From positions 1-53,402 of the forward strand of contig NZ_WNLA01000029.1 in NCBI RefSeq assembly GCF_009720865.1: a stretch of DNA of 53,402 bases. The letters run 5' to 3'. Below, one piece after another: positions 44,862-52,843 of the stretch. Made by a program: the position numbers and the translations under genes. This stretch comes from Pseudoduganella ginsengisoli (GTDB lineage Bacteria > Pseudomonadota > Gammaproteobacteria > Burkholderiales > Burkholderiaceae_D). The notes beneath the pieces were generated by a model. That model was not told the DNA's origin and searched no databases. It saw only the letters and a list, made by a program, of their open reading frames with translations. Numbering within the stretch: the stretch's first letter is position 1; each line of letters starts with the position of its first letter.

Positions 44862-45160
44862 ACTTCCTCCATCACACATTGCAGGGGATGGCCTGCCTTG
44901 CGTGCATGCGTTAATACAAACTCCACCTTGGTACTCGCGATATCTTTCGAGAAAACGCCGCACACGCCTTTTCCATGACGGTGCACACTTAGCATGATTT
45001 GCGTGGCGGTTTCGCGGTCCTTGTTGAAGTATTCCTGAATGATCGCGACCACGAATTCCATCGGGGTATAGTCGTCATTCAGCAACGCCACCTGATAAAG
45101 AGGCGGCGGCTTCAGTATCTGCCGTTCCAGCAGCTGTTCAGTGTCATGCTTGGTTGCCAT
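44858..45160 (-). CDS. clpS: ClpA adaptor protein ClpS
   Basis: This 100-residue adaptor delivers N-degron substrates to ClpA. The core LYQVALLNDDYTPMEFVV, the helix ATQIMLSVHRHGKGVCGVF and the C-terminal AGHPLQC are diagnostic. The start at 45160 (MATKHDTEQLLERQ) matches family length better than the in-frame ATG at 45202. The 4-bp overlap with clpA implies coupled translation. Confidence 0.95.
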   Translation of the reverse strand: MATKHDTEQLLERQILKPPPLYQVALLNDDYTPMEFVVAIIQEYFNKDRETATQIMLSVHRHGKGVCGVFSKDIASTKVEFVLTHARKAGHPLQCVMEEV

Positions 45161-45341
45161 ACGCTTATATTCTAATGCTTTCGGGGTTACTGCAACGTCC
45201 ATTTATGACTGTTAACCCAATGTTCCTCATCTTACGCGTTTTCTCGTGTTACCGCAGATGGCGCTCTCGGCAAAAAAATCAAGAGTGCGGTGCCTCGCAT
45301 ACACTGTTGCAAGAAAAATACTAATAGCCGAATGAAAGCGC

Positions 45342-45370
45342 TTGACATTAAAAATTGTTGCGCCAACAAT
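45342..45370 (+). promoter_or_regulatory. Cold-shock gene promoter with an inverted repeat over the -10
   Basis: TTGACA (45342-45347) and AACAAT (45365-45370) are spaced by 17 bp. The perfect inverted repeat ATTGTTG-CGC-CAACAAT (45354-45370) overlaps the spacer and the whole -10. Transcription near 45377 would give a 5' leader of about 113 bases, long as usual for cold-shock mRNAs. The rest of the gap 45161-45489 contains no gene. Confidence 0.65.
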
Positions 45371-45489
45371 GCGATATCGACTCGTGCAGCAATGTACATG
45401 TTGATAAGAAGTGAGACGTCGAGGAGGGGGCAGGAAGCTTCTTGCTTTTATGGCTCGTGTGATATTCGTTTTTATTGAAAGTTCTTTTT

Positions 45490-45693
45490 ATGGCAACTGG
45501 TACTGTTAAGTGGTTCAATGACTCCAAAGGCTTTGGCTTCATCACCCCTGACGATGGCGGCGAAGATCTGTTCGCTCACTTTTCCGCAATCAACATGAAC
45601 GGCTTCAAGACCCTGAAAGAAGGTCAAAAGGTACAGTTCGAAGTTACCCAAGGCCCTAAAGGCAAGCAAGCTTCCAACATCCAGCAGATGTAA
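45490..45693 (+). CDS. cspA: Cold-shock protein (CspA family)
   Basis: This 67-residue single-stranded nucleic-acid chaperone has RNP1 as KGFGFI and RNP2 as DLFAHF, both on the five-stranded OB fold that begins GTVKWFND. The start MATGTVKW is the family start; the frame extends five codons upstream but without a better site. Paralogues are common in this family, so the exact name is approximate. Confidence 0.94.
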   Translation: MATGTVKWFNDSKGFGFITPDDGGEDLFAHFSAINMNGFKTLKEGQKVQFEVTQGPKGKQASNIQQM

Positions 45694-45718
45694 TTCCGCT
45701 CCAAGATTTTGCGAAGTG

Positions 45719-45747
45719 AAAACCCCGCAATTAACGGGGTTTTTTTT
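45719..45747 (+). terminator. Terminator of the cold-shock gene
   Basis: AAAACCCCG and CGGGGTTTT pair around CAATTAA, followed by further T residues (45744-45747), 26 bases after the stop. Confidence 0.93.
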
Positions 45748-45773
45748 CGCCTGTATTTTTTATAAGATTCAAA

Positions 45774-45983
45774 TTAACTACGGGCTGCCGTTACACTGCG
45801 ATTAAATTCCAGCATCGCTGCGGCAATCCGGTCTGATTCCTTATCGCTGAACATCCATTCCCCGCACGCCTGGCAATGATCCCCGGTGACATTGGGAATC
45901 ACCGTCTCGTGGCCGTCATATTCATATGGCATGTCCCTGGTTTCTCGCACCATGGGCCCGTCGCCGCAAAATGGACACTGCAT
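45774..45983 (-). CDS. Truncated MqsA/YgiT-type zinc-finger protein, orphan
   Basis: This 69-residue protein matches only the N-terminal zinc-binding half of MqsA-type antitoxins: Cys3-X2-Cys6 (CPFC) and Cys37-X2-Cys40 (CQAC), with MPYEYDGHETVI and KESDRIAAAMLEFNRSV between and after. It stops just where the Xre-type DNA-binding domain of MqsA would begin. No MqsR toxin gene adjoins it; the 144 bp upstream holds only the icd terminator. It may be a stable zinc-finger protein of the short YgiT type or a relic. The start MQCPFC is chosen over a longer upstream frame of poor quality. Confidence 0.75.
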   Translation of the reverse strand: MQCPFCGDGPMVRETRDMPYEYDGHETVIPNVTGDHCQACGEWMFSDKESDRIAAAMLEFNRSVTAARS

Positions 45984-46072
45984 GGTCCGCTCCTTGGTAA
46001 GTGTTGCTCTTAGTAAGCATACACTGAATGCGCCAACACTGCAGGAAACGATTGCCAATCGGAAACTATTAT

Positions 46073-46105
46073 AAAAAAAGCCCCGTACCATGAAGGCAAG
46101 GGGCT
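46073..46105 (-). terminator. Terminator of icd
   Basis: Read leftwards, AGCCCC and GGGGCT form a 6-bp stem with a 15-base loop, followed by a run of seven T, 22 bases after the icd stop. Confidence 0.75.
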
Positions 46106-46127
46106 GCGGATATGGCAAGGTTAACTT

Positions 46128-47381
46128 TTACATCTGGGCTATCATGGTCTCGCCAAAGCCCGAGCACGACACTTGCGTTGCCCCTTCCATCAGGCGCGCG
46201 AAGTCATACGTCACGCGCTTGGACGTAATGGCTTTTTCCATGGCAGTGATGATCAAGTCGGCCGCTTCCGTCCAGCCCATGTGGCGCAACATCATTTCCG
46301 CCGACAAGATCAGCGAACCCGGATTCACGTAATCCTTCCCCGCATATTTAGGCGCCGTGCCGTGCGTGGCTTCAAACATTGCCACCGAATCCGACAGGTT
46401 GGCGCCCGGTGCAATACCGATACCACCCACTTGCGCGGCCAGCGCGTCGGAAATGTAGTCGCCATTCAAATTCAGCGTGGCGATCACACTGTATTCCGCC
46501 GGACGCAGCAGGATTTGTTGCAGGAAAGCATCAGCGATGGAATCCTTGATGGTGATTTCACGGCCGGTTTTCGGGTTCTTGAATTTGCACCATGGGCCGC
46601 CATCGATCAGCTCTGCGCCGAATTCTTTTTGCGCCAGCGCATAGCCCCAGTCACGGAAGCCGCCTTCCGTGTATTTCATGATATTGCCCTTGTGAACCAG
46701 GGTCACCGATGGCTTGTCATTGTCGATCGCATACTGGATGGCCTTGCGCACCAGGCGCTCGGTGCCTTCGCGCGACACGGGTTTGATGCCGATGCCCGAC
46801 GTGTCCGGGAAGCGGATTTTCTTGACGCCCATTTCCTTGGTGAGGAACTCGATCAGCTTTTTCGCGCCATCGGAACCTTCCTGGTATTCAATACCGGCGT
46901 AAATGTCTTCCGAGTTTTCACGGAAGATCACCATGTCGGTTTTTTCCGGCTCTTTCACGGGCGATGGCACGCCCTTGAAGTAGCGCACGGGGCGCAGGCA
47001 CACGTACAAATCCAGTTCCTGGCGCAGCGCCACGTTCAGCGAACGGATGCCGCCGCCCACCGGCGTGGTCAAAGGCCCCTTGATCGACACCACGTAGTCC
47101 TTGAGGACTTTCAGCGTTTCTTCCGGCAGCCACACATCAGGGCCATACACGGTGGTCGACTTTTCGCCGGCATAAATTTCCATCCAGCTGATCTTGCGCT
47201 GGCCACCATATGCCTTGGCGACTGCCGCGTCGACTACCTTGATCATGACGGGCGAAATATCCACGCCGGTGCCATCGCCTTCAATGTACGGAATAATGGG
47301 CTGGTCCGGCACATTCAGGGTGAAGTCAGCATTGACGGTGATTTTCTGGCCGTCGGCGGGTACTTTGATGTGTTGATACAT
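46128..47381 (-). CDS. icd: Isocitrate dehydrogenase (NADP+)
   Basis: This 417-residue TCA-cycle enzyme converts isocitrate to 2-oxoglutarate. Motifs are IPYIEGDGTGVDISPVM, the phosphorylatable-Ser loop GGGIRSLNVALRQELDLY, FRENSEDIYAGIEY, and MFEATHGTAPKYAGKDYVNP. ATG 47381 with GGAG eight bases upstream fits the family; the 40-residue extension upstream is rejected. It is divergent from rluE, as in E. coli. Confidence 0.96.
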   Translation of the reverse strand: MYQHIKVPADGQKITVNADFTLNVPDQPIIPYIEGDGTGVDISPVMIKVVDAAVAKAYGGQRKISWMEIYAGEKSTTVYGPDVWLPEETLKVLKDYVVSIKGPLTTPVGGGIRSLNVALRQELDLYVCLRPVRYFKGVPSPVKEPEKTDMVIFRENSEDIYAGIEYQEGSDGAKKLIEFLTKEMGVKKIRFPDTSGIGIKPVSREGTERLVRKAIQYAIDNDKPSVTLVHKGNIMKYTEGGFRDWGYALAQKEFGAELIDGGPWCKFKNPKTGREITIKDSIADAFLQQILLRPAEYSVIATLNLNGDYISDALAAQVGGIGIAPGANLSDSVAMFEATHGTAPKYAGKDYVNPGSLILSAEMMLRHMGWTEAADLIITAMEKAITSKRVTYDFARLMEGATQVSCSGFGETMIAQM

Positions 47382-47506
47382 GCATGAATCTCCGAAGTTG
47401 GGTCTTCTATAAGACATAAGACATCGCCAAGCATTATGCCCCACTATTGTAGTAGGCGCCACGCTTTTACAACACCGGCTGTTACAATCGGAATTTTGCA
47501 CGCGCC

Positions 47507-48073
47507 ATGCTGATCTTACTCAATAAACCGTTCCAGGTACTGTGCCAGTTCTCGCCCCAGGACGGACGTGAAACGCTGGCCGATTATGTGCGCGTGCCGA
47601 ATGTCTATCCCGCCGGCCGCCTCGATGCGGACAGCGAGGGTTTATTGCTGTTGACGGACAATGGCAAGTTGCAGCACGACATAGCCCATCCAGACCGCAA
47701 GGAAGCCAAAACCTACCTGGTGCAGGTGGAAGGCGTTCCCGATGCCGAAGCGCTGGCGCGCCTGCAGGCGCCGCTGAACCTGGGCGACTTCATCACCAAA
47801 CCATGCCGCGCCGTACGCATTGCCGATCCCGCGTGGATCTGGCCTCGCAACCCGCCGATCCGCGCACGGGCGGACCAGCCCACGTGCTGGCTGGCCATCA
47901 CGCTACAGGAAGGCAAAAACCGCCAGGTGCGGCGCATGACAGCAGCAATCGGCCACCCTACCCTGCGCCTCGTGCGCAGCGCCATTGGCGGCATCTCGCT
48001 GGCCAGCCACCCGCTGATGCCGGGCGAGTGGATGGAAGTGTCGCCGGAAGATTTACGCGTCCAAAGTAGCTAA
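47507..48073 (+). CDS. rluE: 23S rRNA pseudouridine synthase, RluE type
   Basis: This 188-residue RsuA/RluE-family enzyme has catalytic Asp40 in AGRLDADSEGLLLLT and the C-terminal LQEGKNRQVRRMTAAIGHPTLRLVR. It lacks an S4 domain, as RluE does, which supports the name along with the icd neighbour. The 125-bp gap to icd contains both promoters. Confidence 0.9.
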   Translation: MLILLNKPFQVLCQFSPQDGRETLADYVRVPNVYPAGRLDADSEGLLLLTDNGKLQHDIAHPDRKEAKTYLVQVEGVPDAEALARLQAPLNLGDFITKPCRAVRIADPAWIWPRNPPIRARADQPTCWLAITLQEGKNRQVRRMTAAIGHPTLRLVRSAIGGISLASHPLMPGEWMEVSPEDLRVQSS

Positions 48074-48150
48074 TTCACAACCTTCTTGACGCAGCGCATG
48101 CCGTATATTTATAGGATGCAAAAAACATTGCGCGCGGAAGGTTTTGTACC

Positions 48151-49467
48151 ATGCAAGACGACTTCTATAGCAAGGAACACGCTGCCGCCAGCGAAAGCCC
48201 GCACTATATCCAGGCCGTGGCGGAGATGGGAACGGAGCGCGATGTCATCGCCCATCAAGATATTTATTCGTCCACCGGCATCAAGCTGGTGGCCAAAGGT
48301 TCCCGCCTGACACCCGCGCAGTTCGAGCGCCTGACTCAGCACAAGCTGACGGCGCCGCTCGATCACATGATAGAAAGCGAAGACCCCGTCGACGCGGAAT
48401 TTCTTGCCACGACAGCGGCCCGCATCCTCGATCACGAGCCCGTGTATGCCCGCATGGCCGCCCACACGGGCGATCCGCTGGCCGTCAAACACGGGCTGGC
48501 CGGCTTGAAGCTGCCGCGTCCCGCGCTGATGCGCCTGACCGTGATGCGGGAAAAACGCCCGGAAACGTTTGAACATTCGGTCCGCGCCGCCATCATTGCG
48601 CATGCGCTGGCGCAGAGATTGCAATTATCACAACAAGACCGCTATCATTTGCTGGTGGCGTCGATTTGCCACGACTTTGGCGAGATGCACACGGATCCCG
48701 CCATCTTGGCGGCAGGCCATGACATTGCGCCGGCTGAACGCGATTTCGTGCACGTGCACCCCGTGACCGGCTACGTGCTGTTGCACGACATGCCCGGCTT
48801 CCCGCTGCCCGCCGCGCAAGCGGTGCTGCACCACCATGAGCGGCAAGATGGCAGCGGCTACCCGCACGGCATGCGCGCACAGCGCATTCCGCTGCTGTCA
48901 CGCCTGCTGGCCGTGGCCGACGTGGCGGAAACCGTGATCCGGCGCTATGACTTGCCCCGCCTCGACGTGCTGGTACGGCTGAACCAGGCCCGCTTCGACA
49001 TCCGCACCGTGGGCGCGCTGCGCGACTTGATCCACGCCACGCCCAGCGATGCGGCCGCCCGCCCCAATGAACACGGCGCCATGACGCAATTGATGCACAT
49101 TGCGGAATTGCTGCAGGCGTGGGGCGTGCTGCGCAGCAGTTTTGAAGCTGCCGTGGCCCCGCGCGACACATCCGAATCCCCGCTGGCGTTCCTGTTCGAG
49201 CGCATGGCGTCGATCCGCGGCGTCGTGCTGCAGGCTGGCTTCGATCCCGACCATGCGGACAGCATGCTCGATATTGCCCGCGGCGATCCGGGCCTGCTGC
49301 TGGAATTACGGGGCTTGCTGGATGAACTGGACTGGCTGCTGCTGGACCTGGCGCATGAAATCGACCGCCGTTCGCCGCAAATGGCCGGCTTGCCCCAAAT
49401 GCCGATCGATGGCTTGATCTTGCACTTGCAACCTATGCGGCACGCCAGTGCGGCACACCGGGTTTAA
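48151..49467 (+). CDS. HD-GYP-like phosphohydrolase with altered HDxGK motif
   Basis: This 438-residue cytoplasmic protein contains an HD-GYP-type core: FEHSVRAA, HD at 174-175 in CHDFGEMHTDP, HPVTGYVLL, and HHHERQDGSGYP (227-238). The canonical Lys of HDxGK is Glu178 here. The N-terminal 120 residues and C-terminal 150 residues match no domain I know. It could still hydrolyse c-di-GMP, since the HD and GYP motifs are intact. It is a single-gene unit. Confidence 0.85.
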   Translation: MQDDFYSKEHAAASESPHYIQAVAEMGTERDVIAHQDIYSSTGIKLVAKGSRLTPAQFERLTQHKLTAPLDHMIESEDPVDAEFLATTAARILDHEPVYARMAAHTGDPLAVKHGLAGLKLPRPALMRLTVMREKRPETFEHSVRAAIIAHALAQRLQLSQQDRYHLLVASICHDFGEMHTDPAILAAGHDIAPAERDFVHVHPVTGYVLLHDMPGFPLPAAQAVLHHHERQDGSGYPHGMRAQRIPLLSRLLAVADVAETVIRRYDLPRLDVLVRLNQARFDIRTVGALRDLIHATPSDAAARPNEHGAMTQLMHIAELLQAWGVLRSSFEAAVAPRDTSESPLAFLFERMASIRGVVLQAGFDPDHADSMLDIARGDPGLLLELRGLLDELDWLLLDLAHEIDRRSPQMAGLPQMPIDGLILHLQPMRHASAAHRV

Positions 49468-49605
49468 GCATCAGCTTGATGCATCGCAGCAAAAATAGTT
49501 ACGGAATTTGACGTTCCGCGTGTCAACTCAACATTTTCCCGCAACGTTAATGAGGCAGATTCATCCGAATCATAAAACGTTCCACTCACGCTCAAGGAGA
49601 CCGCC

Positions 49606-49824
49606 ATGTTCAAGATCATCGCCGCCCTGACTGCTTCCCTGTTTGCCGCTTCCGCTTTTGCCGCAGCCCCATCCGCCTCGGCGTCCGCTTCGGCTTCGAT
49701 GGCGGCTTCCGCCCCATCGGCATCCGCTTCGGCGTCGATGGCGGCTTCCGCTCCGAAAAAACACAAAAAAGGCTCGGCATCGGCATCCGCTGCAGCGTCG
49801 GCTGCTTCCGCTGCGTCGAAGTAA
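49606..49824 (+). CDS. Small exported Ala/Ser-repeat protein
   Basis: This 72-residue protein has a clear signal peptide (FKIIAALTASLFAASAFA). The mature part of about 53 residues is nearly all Ala and Ser, with a 13-residue repeat (MAASAPSASASAS) encoded by a 39-bp DNA repeat (ATGs at 49699 and 49738), broken by one basic patch, KKHKK. A Shine-Dalgarno AAGGAGA precedes the ATG. I know of no function; composition suggests a disordered, flexible envelope protein. Confidence 0.8.
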   Translation: MFKIIAALTASLFAASAFAAAPSASASASASMAASAPSASASASMAASAPKKHKKGSASASAAASAASAASK

Positions 49825-49873
49825 TCCACAGCGCGGCCTCCCTTCGCGCTGCACTTTTCGCTGCAGCAATACA

Positions 49874-49910
49874 AAAACCCGCCTCGGCTTGCGCCTGGCG
49901 GGTTTTCTTT
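49874..49910 (+). terminator. Terminator after the Ala/Ser-repeat gene
   Basis: AAAACCCGCC and GGCGGGTTTT form a 10-bp stem followed by CTTTT, about 50 bases after the stop. Confidence 0.85.
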
Positions 49911-49915
49911 TCCAC

Positions 49916-49952
49916 TTACAGTAAGGCGGGCAAGCCCGCCGGAACACTGTAA
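49916..49952 (-). terminator. Hairpin immediately after rpsT
   Basis: GGCGGGC-AA-GCCCGCC is a perfect inner stem, extended after an internal bulge by TTACAGT and ACTGTAA, directly abutting the rpsT stop codon. The T-run is poor, so it may protect the message as much as terminate it. Confidence 0.65.
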
Positions 49953-50219
49953 TTAGGCAGCCATTGCTTTCAGGGCAGCTGCCAGACGGCTCTTGTGACG
50001 AGCAGCCTTGTTTTTGTGGATGATTTTCTTGTCGGCGATGCTGTCGATGGTCGACATCGAAGCCTGGAAGATCGAGGTAGCAGCGGCTTTGTCGCCCGCC
50101 TGGATTGCCTTGCGAGCAGCTTTGATAGCGGTGCGCAGCGTCGAACGCTGTGCGGAGTTGTGTGCGTTTTGCTTAACTGCTTGACGAGCACGTTTGCGCG
50201 CTTGTGCGGTATTTGCCAT
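49953..50219 (-). CDS. rpsT: 30S ribosomal protein S20
   Basis: This 88-residue basic protein is S20: MANTAQARKRARQAVKQN, the LRTAIKAARKAI segment and the IIHKNKAARHKSRLAAALKA end are diagnostic. AGGACC serves as the ribosome site. It is divergent from murJ, as in other betaproteobacteria. Confidence 0.97.
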   Translation of the reverse strand: MANTAQARKRARQAVKQNAHNSAQRSTLRTAIKAARKAIQAGDKAAATSIFQASMSTIDSIADKKIIHKNKAARHKSRLAAALKAMAA

Positions 50220-50459
50220 GGAATGGTCCTAAAGGGTTGTCAAAGTTAAAGGCAAACTGAGCGTTTGCCGTTTCAGTCTCTTTGCCTGACCTATGTAAGC
50301 CAAGGGACGCTGGCGAAACACGTGTCTGCGTTACTGAATTCTAAACAGCCTTAAATTATAGCGGCCTTTTTAGGCCAGATCAATTCCCCTGCTTGCTTCG
50401 TTGGGTGGAATTTGGCATTTTTTGCATCGTTGCGACAAGTTTTGACGGTTGGCATTGGA

Positions 50460-50465
50460 TATAAT
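50460..50465 (+). promoter_or_regulatory. -10 hexamer eight bases before murJ
   Basis: TATAAT at 50460-50465 ends eight bases before the murJ ATG, so transcription would begin about two bases from the start codon. TTGACG upstream is too close (12-bp spacer) to be its -35. The rest of the 254-bp gap to rpsT contains no gene. Confidence 0.4.
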
Positions 50466-50473
50466 CGCCGCCC

Positions 50474-52030
50474 ATGAACCTGCTCAAAACCCTCGCCTCA
50501 ATCTCCAGCATGACCCTGCTGTCGCGCATCACCGGCCTGTTGCGCGAATCCCTGTTTGCCCGCGCGTTTGGCGCCGGCGCTTATACGGATGCATTCATTG
50601 TGGCTTTCCGCCTGCCGAATTTGCTGCGCCGCCTGTTTGCCGAAGGGGCATTTTCCCAGGCTTTCGTCCCCATCCTGGCGGAATTTAAAAATACCCGGGG
50701 GCCGGAAGCGACCAAACACTTGTCCGACCACGTCGGCACGGTGCTGGTCTGGTCCACGGTCCTCGTCAGCGCCATCGGCATCATCGGCGCCCCTGCACTG
50801 ATCTACATGATCGCGTCCGGCTTGCGCGCCACGCCCGATGCCCAGCAAGCCGCCATCTGGATGACGCAGCTGATGTTCCCGTACATCGCGTTCATGTCGT
50901 TTGTCGCGCTGGCCGGCGGTATTTTAAATACATGGCGCGAATTCAAGATTCCAGCGTTCACTCCTGTGCTGCTGAACCTGTGCCTGATTGCCGCCACGCT
51001 ATTCCTCGCGCCTTACCTGAAACAGCCGATTTATGCGCAGGCCATTGCCGTGTTTGTCGGCGGCATTTTACAGATGGCGCTGCAGGTGCCGCCACTGGTG
51101 CGCATCGGCATGCTGCCGCACATCCGCCTGAACCCGGCCATCAGCTTGCGCGATGAAGGCGTGCGCCGCATCCTGAAAAAAATGGGGCCGGCCGTGTTTG
51201 CCGTGTCGGCCGCGCAAATCAGCCTGTTGATTAATACCAGCATTGCCTCCAGCCTGCGCGAAGGCAGCGTATCGTGGCTCACGTATGCCGACCGTTTAAT
51301 GGAATTCCCAACCGCCATGCTGGGCGTGGCGCTGGGCACGATCCTGCTGCCCAGCCTGGCCAAAGCCAATACCGATGCCGACCACGATGAATATTCGTCG
51401 CTGCTGGACTGGGGGCTGCGCCTGACGTTCCTGCTGGCCGTGCCGGCTGCGGTAGGCTTGGCCACCTTGGCGGAACCGCTGATTTCCGTGCTATTCCACT
51501 ACGGCAAATTCGACGACACGGCTGCAGTGGAATCCGCCAAGCCGCTGATTGCCTACAGCGCCGGCTTGTTGGGCATCATCCTCGTAAAAACCCTGGCGCC
51601 TGCGTTTTATGCAAAACAGGATATCCGCACGCCTGTGAAAATTGCCATCGGCGTGCTGGCCGCTACCCAGGTCATGAATGTGTTGTTTGTCTATGGCGTG
51701 AACCTGGAAGTGTCCGGCCTGGCGCTGTCGATTGGCTTGGGCGCATGCATCAATGCCGGCTTCCTGTACAGCGGCCTGCGCCGGCGTGGTATTTATCAGC
51801 CGCAGCCGGGCTGGTGGCTGTTCTACGGCAAGCTGGCGATTGCGGCCGGCGTCATGGGCGCGGCGGCCTGGTATGGCGCACAGCAAGTACCTTGGCTGGC
51901 CATGCGCAGCCATATGGTGATGCGAGTGGGCGCCCTGCTGGGACTGGTCGGCGGCTGTGCCGTCCTGTATTTTGCCGTCCTGTTTGCACTGGGCTTCCGC
52001 CTGAAAGACTTCAAACGCCGCGCAAAATAA
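50474..52030 (+). CDS. murJ: Lipid II flippase MurJ
   Basis: This 518-residue integral membrane protein flips lipid-linked peptidoglycan precursor. It has about 14 hydrophobic helices and the family start MNLLKTLASISSMTLLSRITGLLRE, then ARAFGAGAYTDAFIVAFRLPNLLRRLFAEGAFSQAFVP. The central motif INTSIASSLREGSVSWL and YADRLMEFP is typical. Confidence 0.96.
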   Translation: MNLLKTLASISSMTLLSRITGLLRESLFARAFGAGAYTDAFIVAFRLPNLLRRLFAEGAFSQAFVPILAEFKNTRGPEATKHLSDHVGTVLVWSTVLVSAIGIIGAPALIYMIASGLRATPDAQQAAIWMTQLMFPYIAFMSFVALAGGILNTWREFKIPAFTPVLLNLCLIAATLFLAPYLKQPIYAQAIAVFVGGILQMALQVPPLVRIGMLPHIRLNPAISLRDEGVRRILKKMGPAVFAVSAAQISLLINTSIASSLREGSVSWLTYADRLMEFPTAMLGVALGTILLPSLAKANTDADHDEYSSLLDWGLRLTFLLAVPAAVGLATLAEPLISVLFHYGKFDDTAAVESAKPLIAYSAGLLGIILVKTLAPAFYAKQDIRTPVKIAIGVLAATQVMNVLFVYGVNLEVSGLALSIGLGACINAGFLYSGLRRRGIYQPQPGWWLFYGKLAIAAGVMGAAAWYGAQQVPWLAMRSHMVMRVGALLGLVGGCAVLYFAVLFALGFRLKDFKRRAK

Positions 52031-52059
52031 TCAGCTCAACAATTTTCTGCACCGCAACA

Positions 52060-52085
52060 AAAATGCCCGCCGAAGCGGGCATTTT
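52060..52085. terminator. Bidirectional terminator between murJ and PEP-CTERM gene
   Basis: AAAATGCCCGC and GCGGGCATTTT pair around the stable tetraloop CGAA, with T-rich flanks on both sides. Confidence 0.9.
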
Positions 52086-52103
52086 GTTTTGTAACAGATG
52101 TGA

Positions 52104-52592
52104 TTACGCGCCCGTGTCTTTGCGGCGGCGAGCCAGGAAGCCCAGCACACCCAGGCCGCCCAGCAACATGCCGTAAGTTGCAGGTTCCGGCACAGCCGTC
52201 ACCGTCACTTCGCCACTGTACTTTGCGCCGGTCAGCGCAGTGCCAAACAGGTTCAGCACGAATGGCGCCGAACCAGTGTGTTCCACGCCGAAGAAGCGCA
52301 GTTTGCCTGCACCGTATGCGGAACCCATCGTGCCGTTCAGGTTGGTGGTCGCCGCATCGAAGGTCAGGTTCTGGCCGCTGATGGTCACAACGATTTCATA
52401 CAGCCCTGGCGCCAGGCCGCCAAAGGTGATCACGTCCGAACCGCCGGACAGCACGCCATCCGTAGGAGATTGATTGGACACGAAGAAATTATTTGCCAGC
52501 GGGTTGTCGTCCAGAATGACCAGTTGATCTGCCGCCGATGCGCCGAAGGATGCTGCAGCCAGCACGCTGGCAGCAAAAAGTTTCAATTTCAT
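52104..52592 (-). CDS. PEP-CTERM sorting domain protein
   Basis: This 162-residue exported protein has a signal peptide (KLKLFAASVLAAASFGASA) and a C-terminal PEP-CTERM signal: VPEP (134-137), a hydrophobic helix with glycines, then RRRK (155-158). Exosortase would cleave and release it, often to the surface or exopolysaccharide. The mature part is beta-rich without Cys and matches the many small PEP-CTERM proteins of unknown role. ATG 52592 has AAGGA upstream; the longer frame lacks one. Confidence 0.9.
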   Translation of the reverse strand: MKLKLFAASVLAAASFGASAADQLVILDDNPLANNFFVSNQSPTDGVLSGGSDVITFGGLAPGLYEIVVTISGQNLTFDAATTNLNGTMGSAYGAGKLRFFGVEHTGSAPFVLNLFGTALTGAKYSGEVTVTAVPEPATYGMLLGGLGVLGFLARRRKDTGA

Positions 52593-52783
52593 GAGGTTAT
52601 CCTTAATTAAGTGAATTACGGGTTGATGGGCTAAGCAAACTATGATGGGGACTGCAAAAATCAGCATAGCATAAACGGAGGAACACCGTTGTCTTTTTGG
52701 ACAGATTTAGTTTCTTGCAATAAAGCTTTAATTGCAATAATTTTTTCTATGTTGCATAGCAATATTTATCGACAGAAATAACA

Positions 52784-52816
52784 ATGCCGCCGCTGGTTTG
52801 CACCAGGCGGCGGCAT
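52784..52816 (-). terminator. Terminator of the right-edge gene
   Basis: ATGCCGCCGCTGGT and ACCAGGCGGCGGCAT form a long stem with one bulged base around TTGC. Read leftwards it is followed by TTGTTATTTCTG, 27 bases after the stop of the partial gene. Confidence 0.75.
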
Positions 52817-52843
52817 ACGGTGGAACGGGGCTGTAAAGGCGGC

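Noticed and set aside
45984..46127. Possible MqsR toxin gene upstream of the MqsA-like protein
   Set aside because: The interval is too short for MqsR (about 98 residues) and contains the icd terminator; no frame resembles a toxin.
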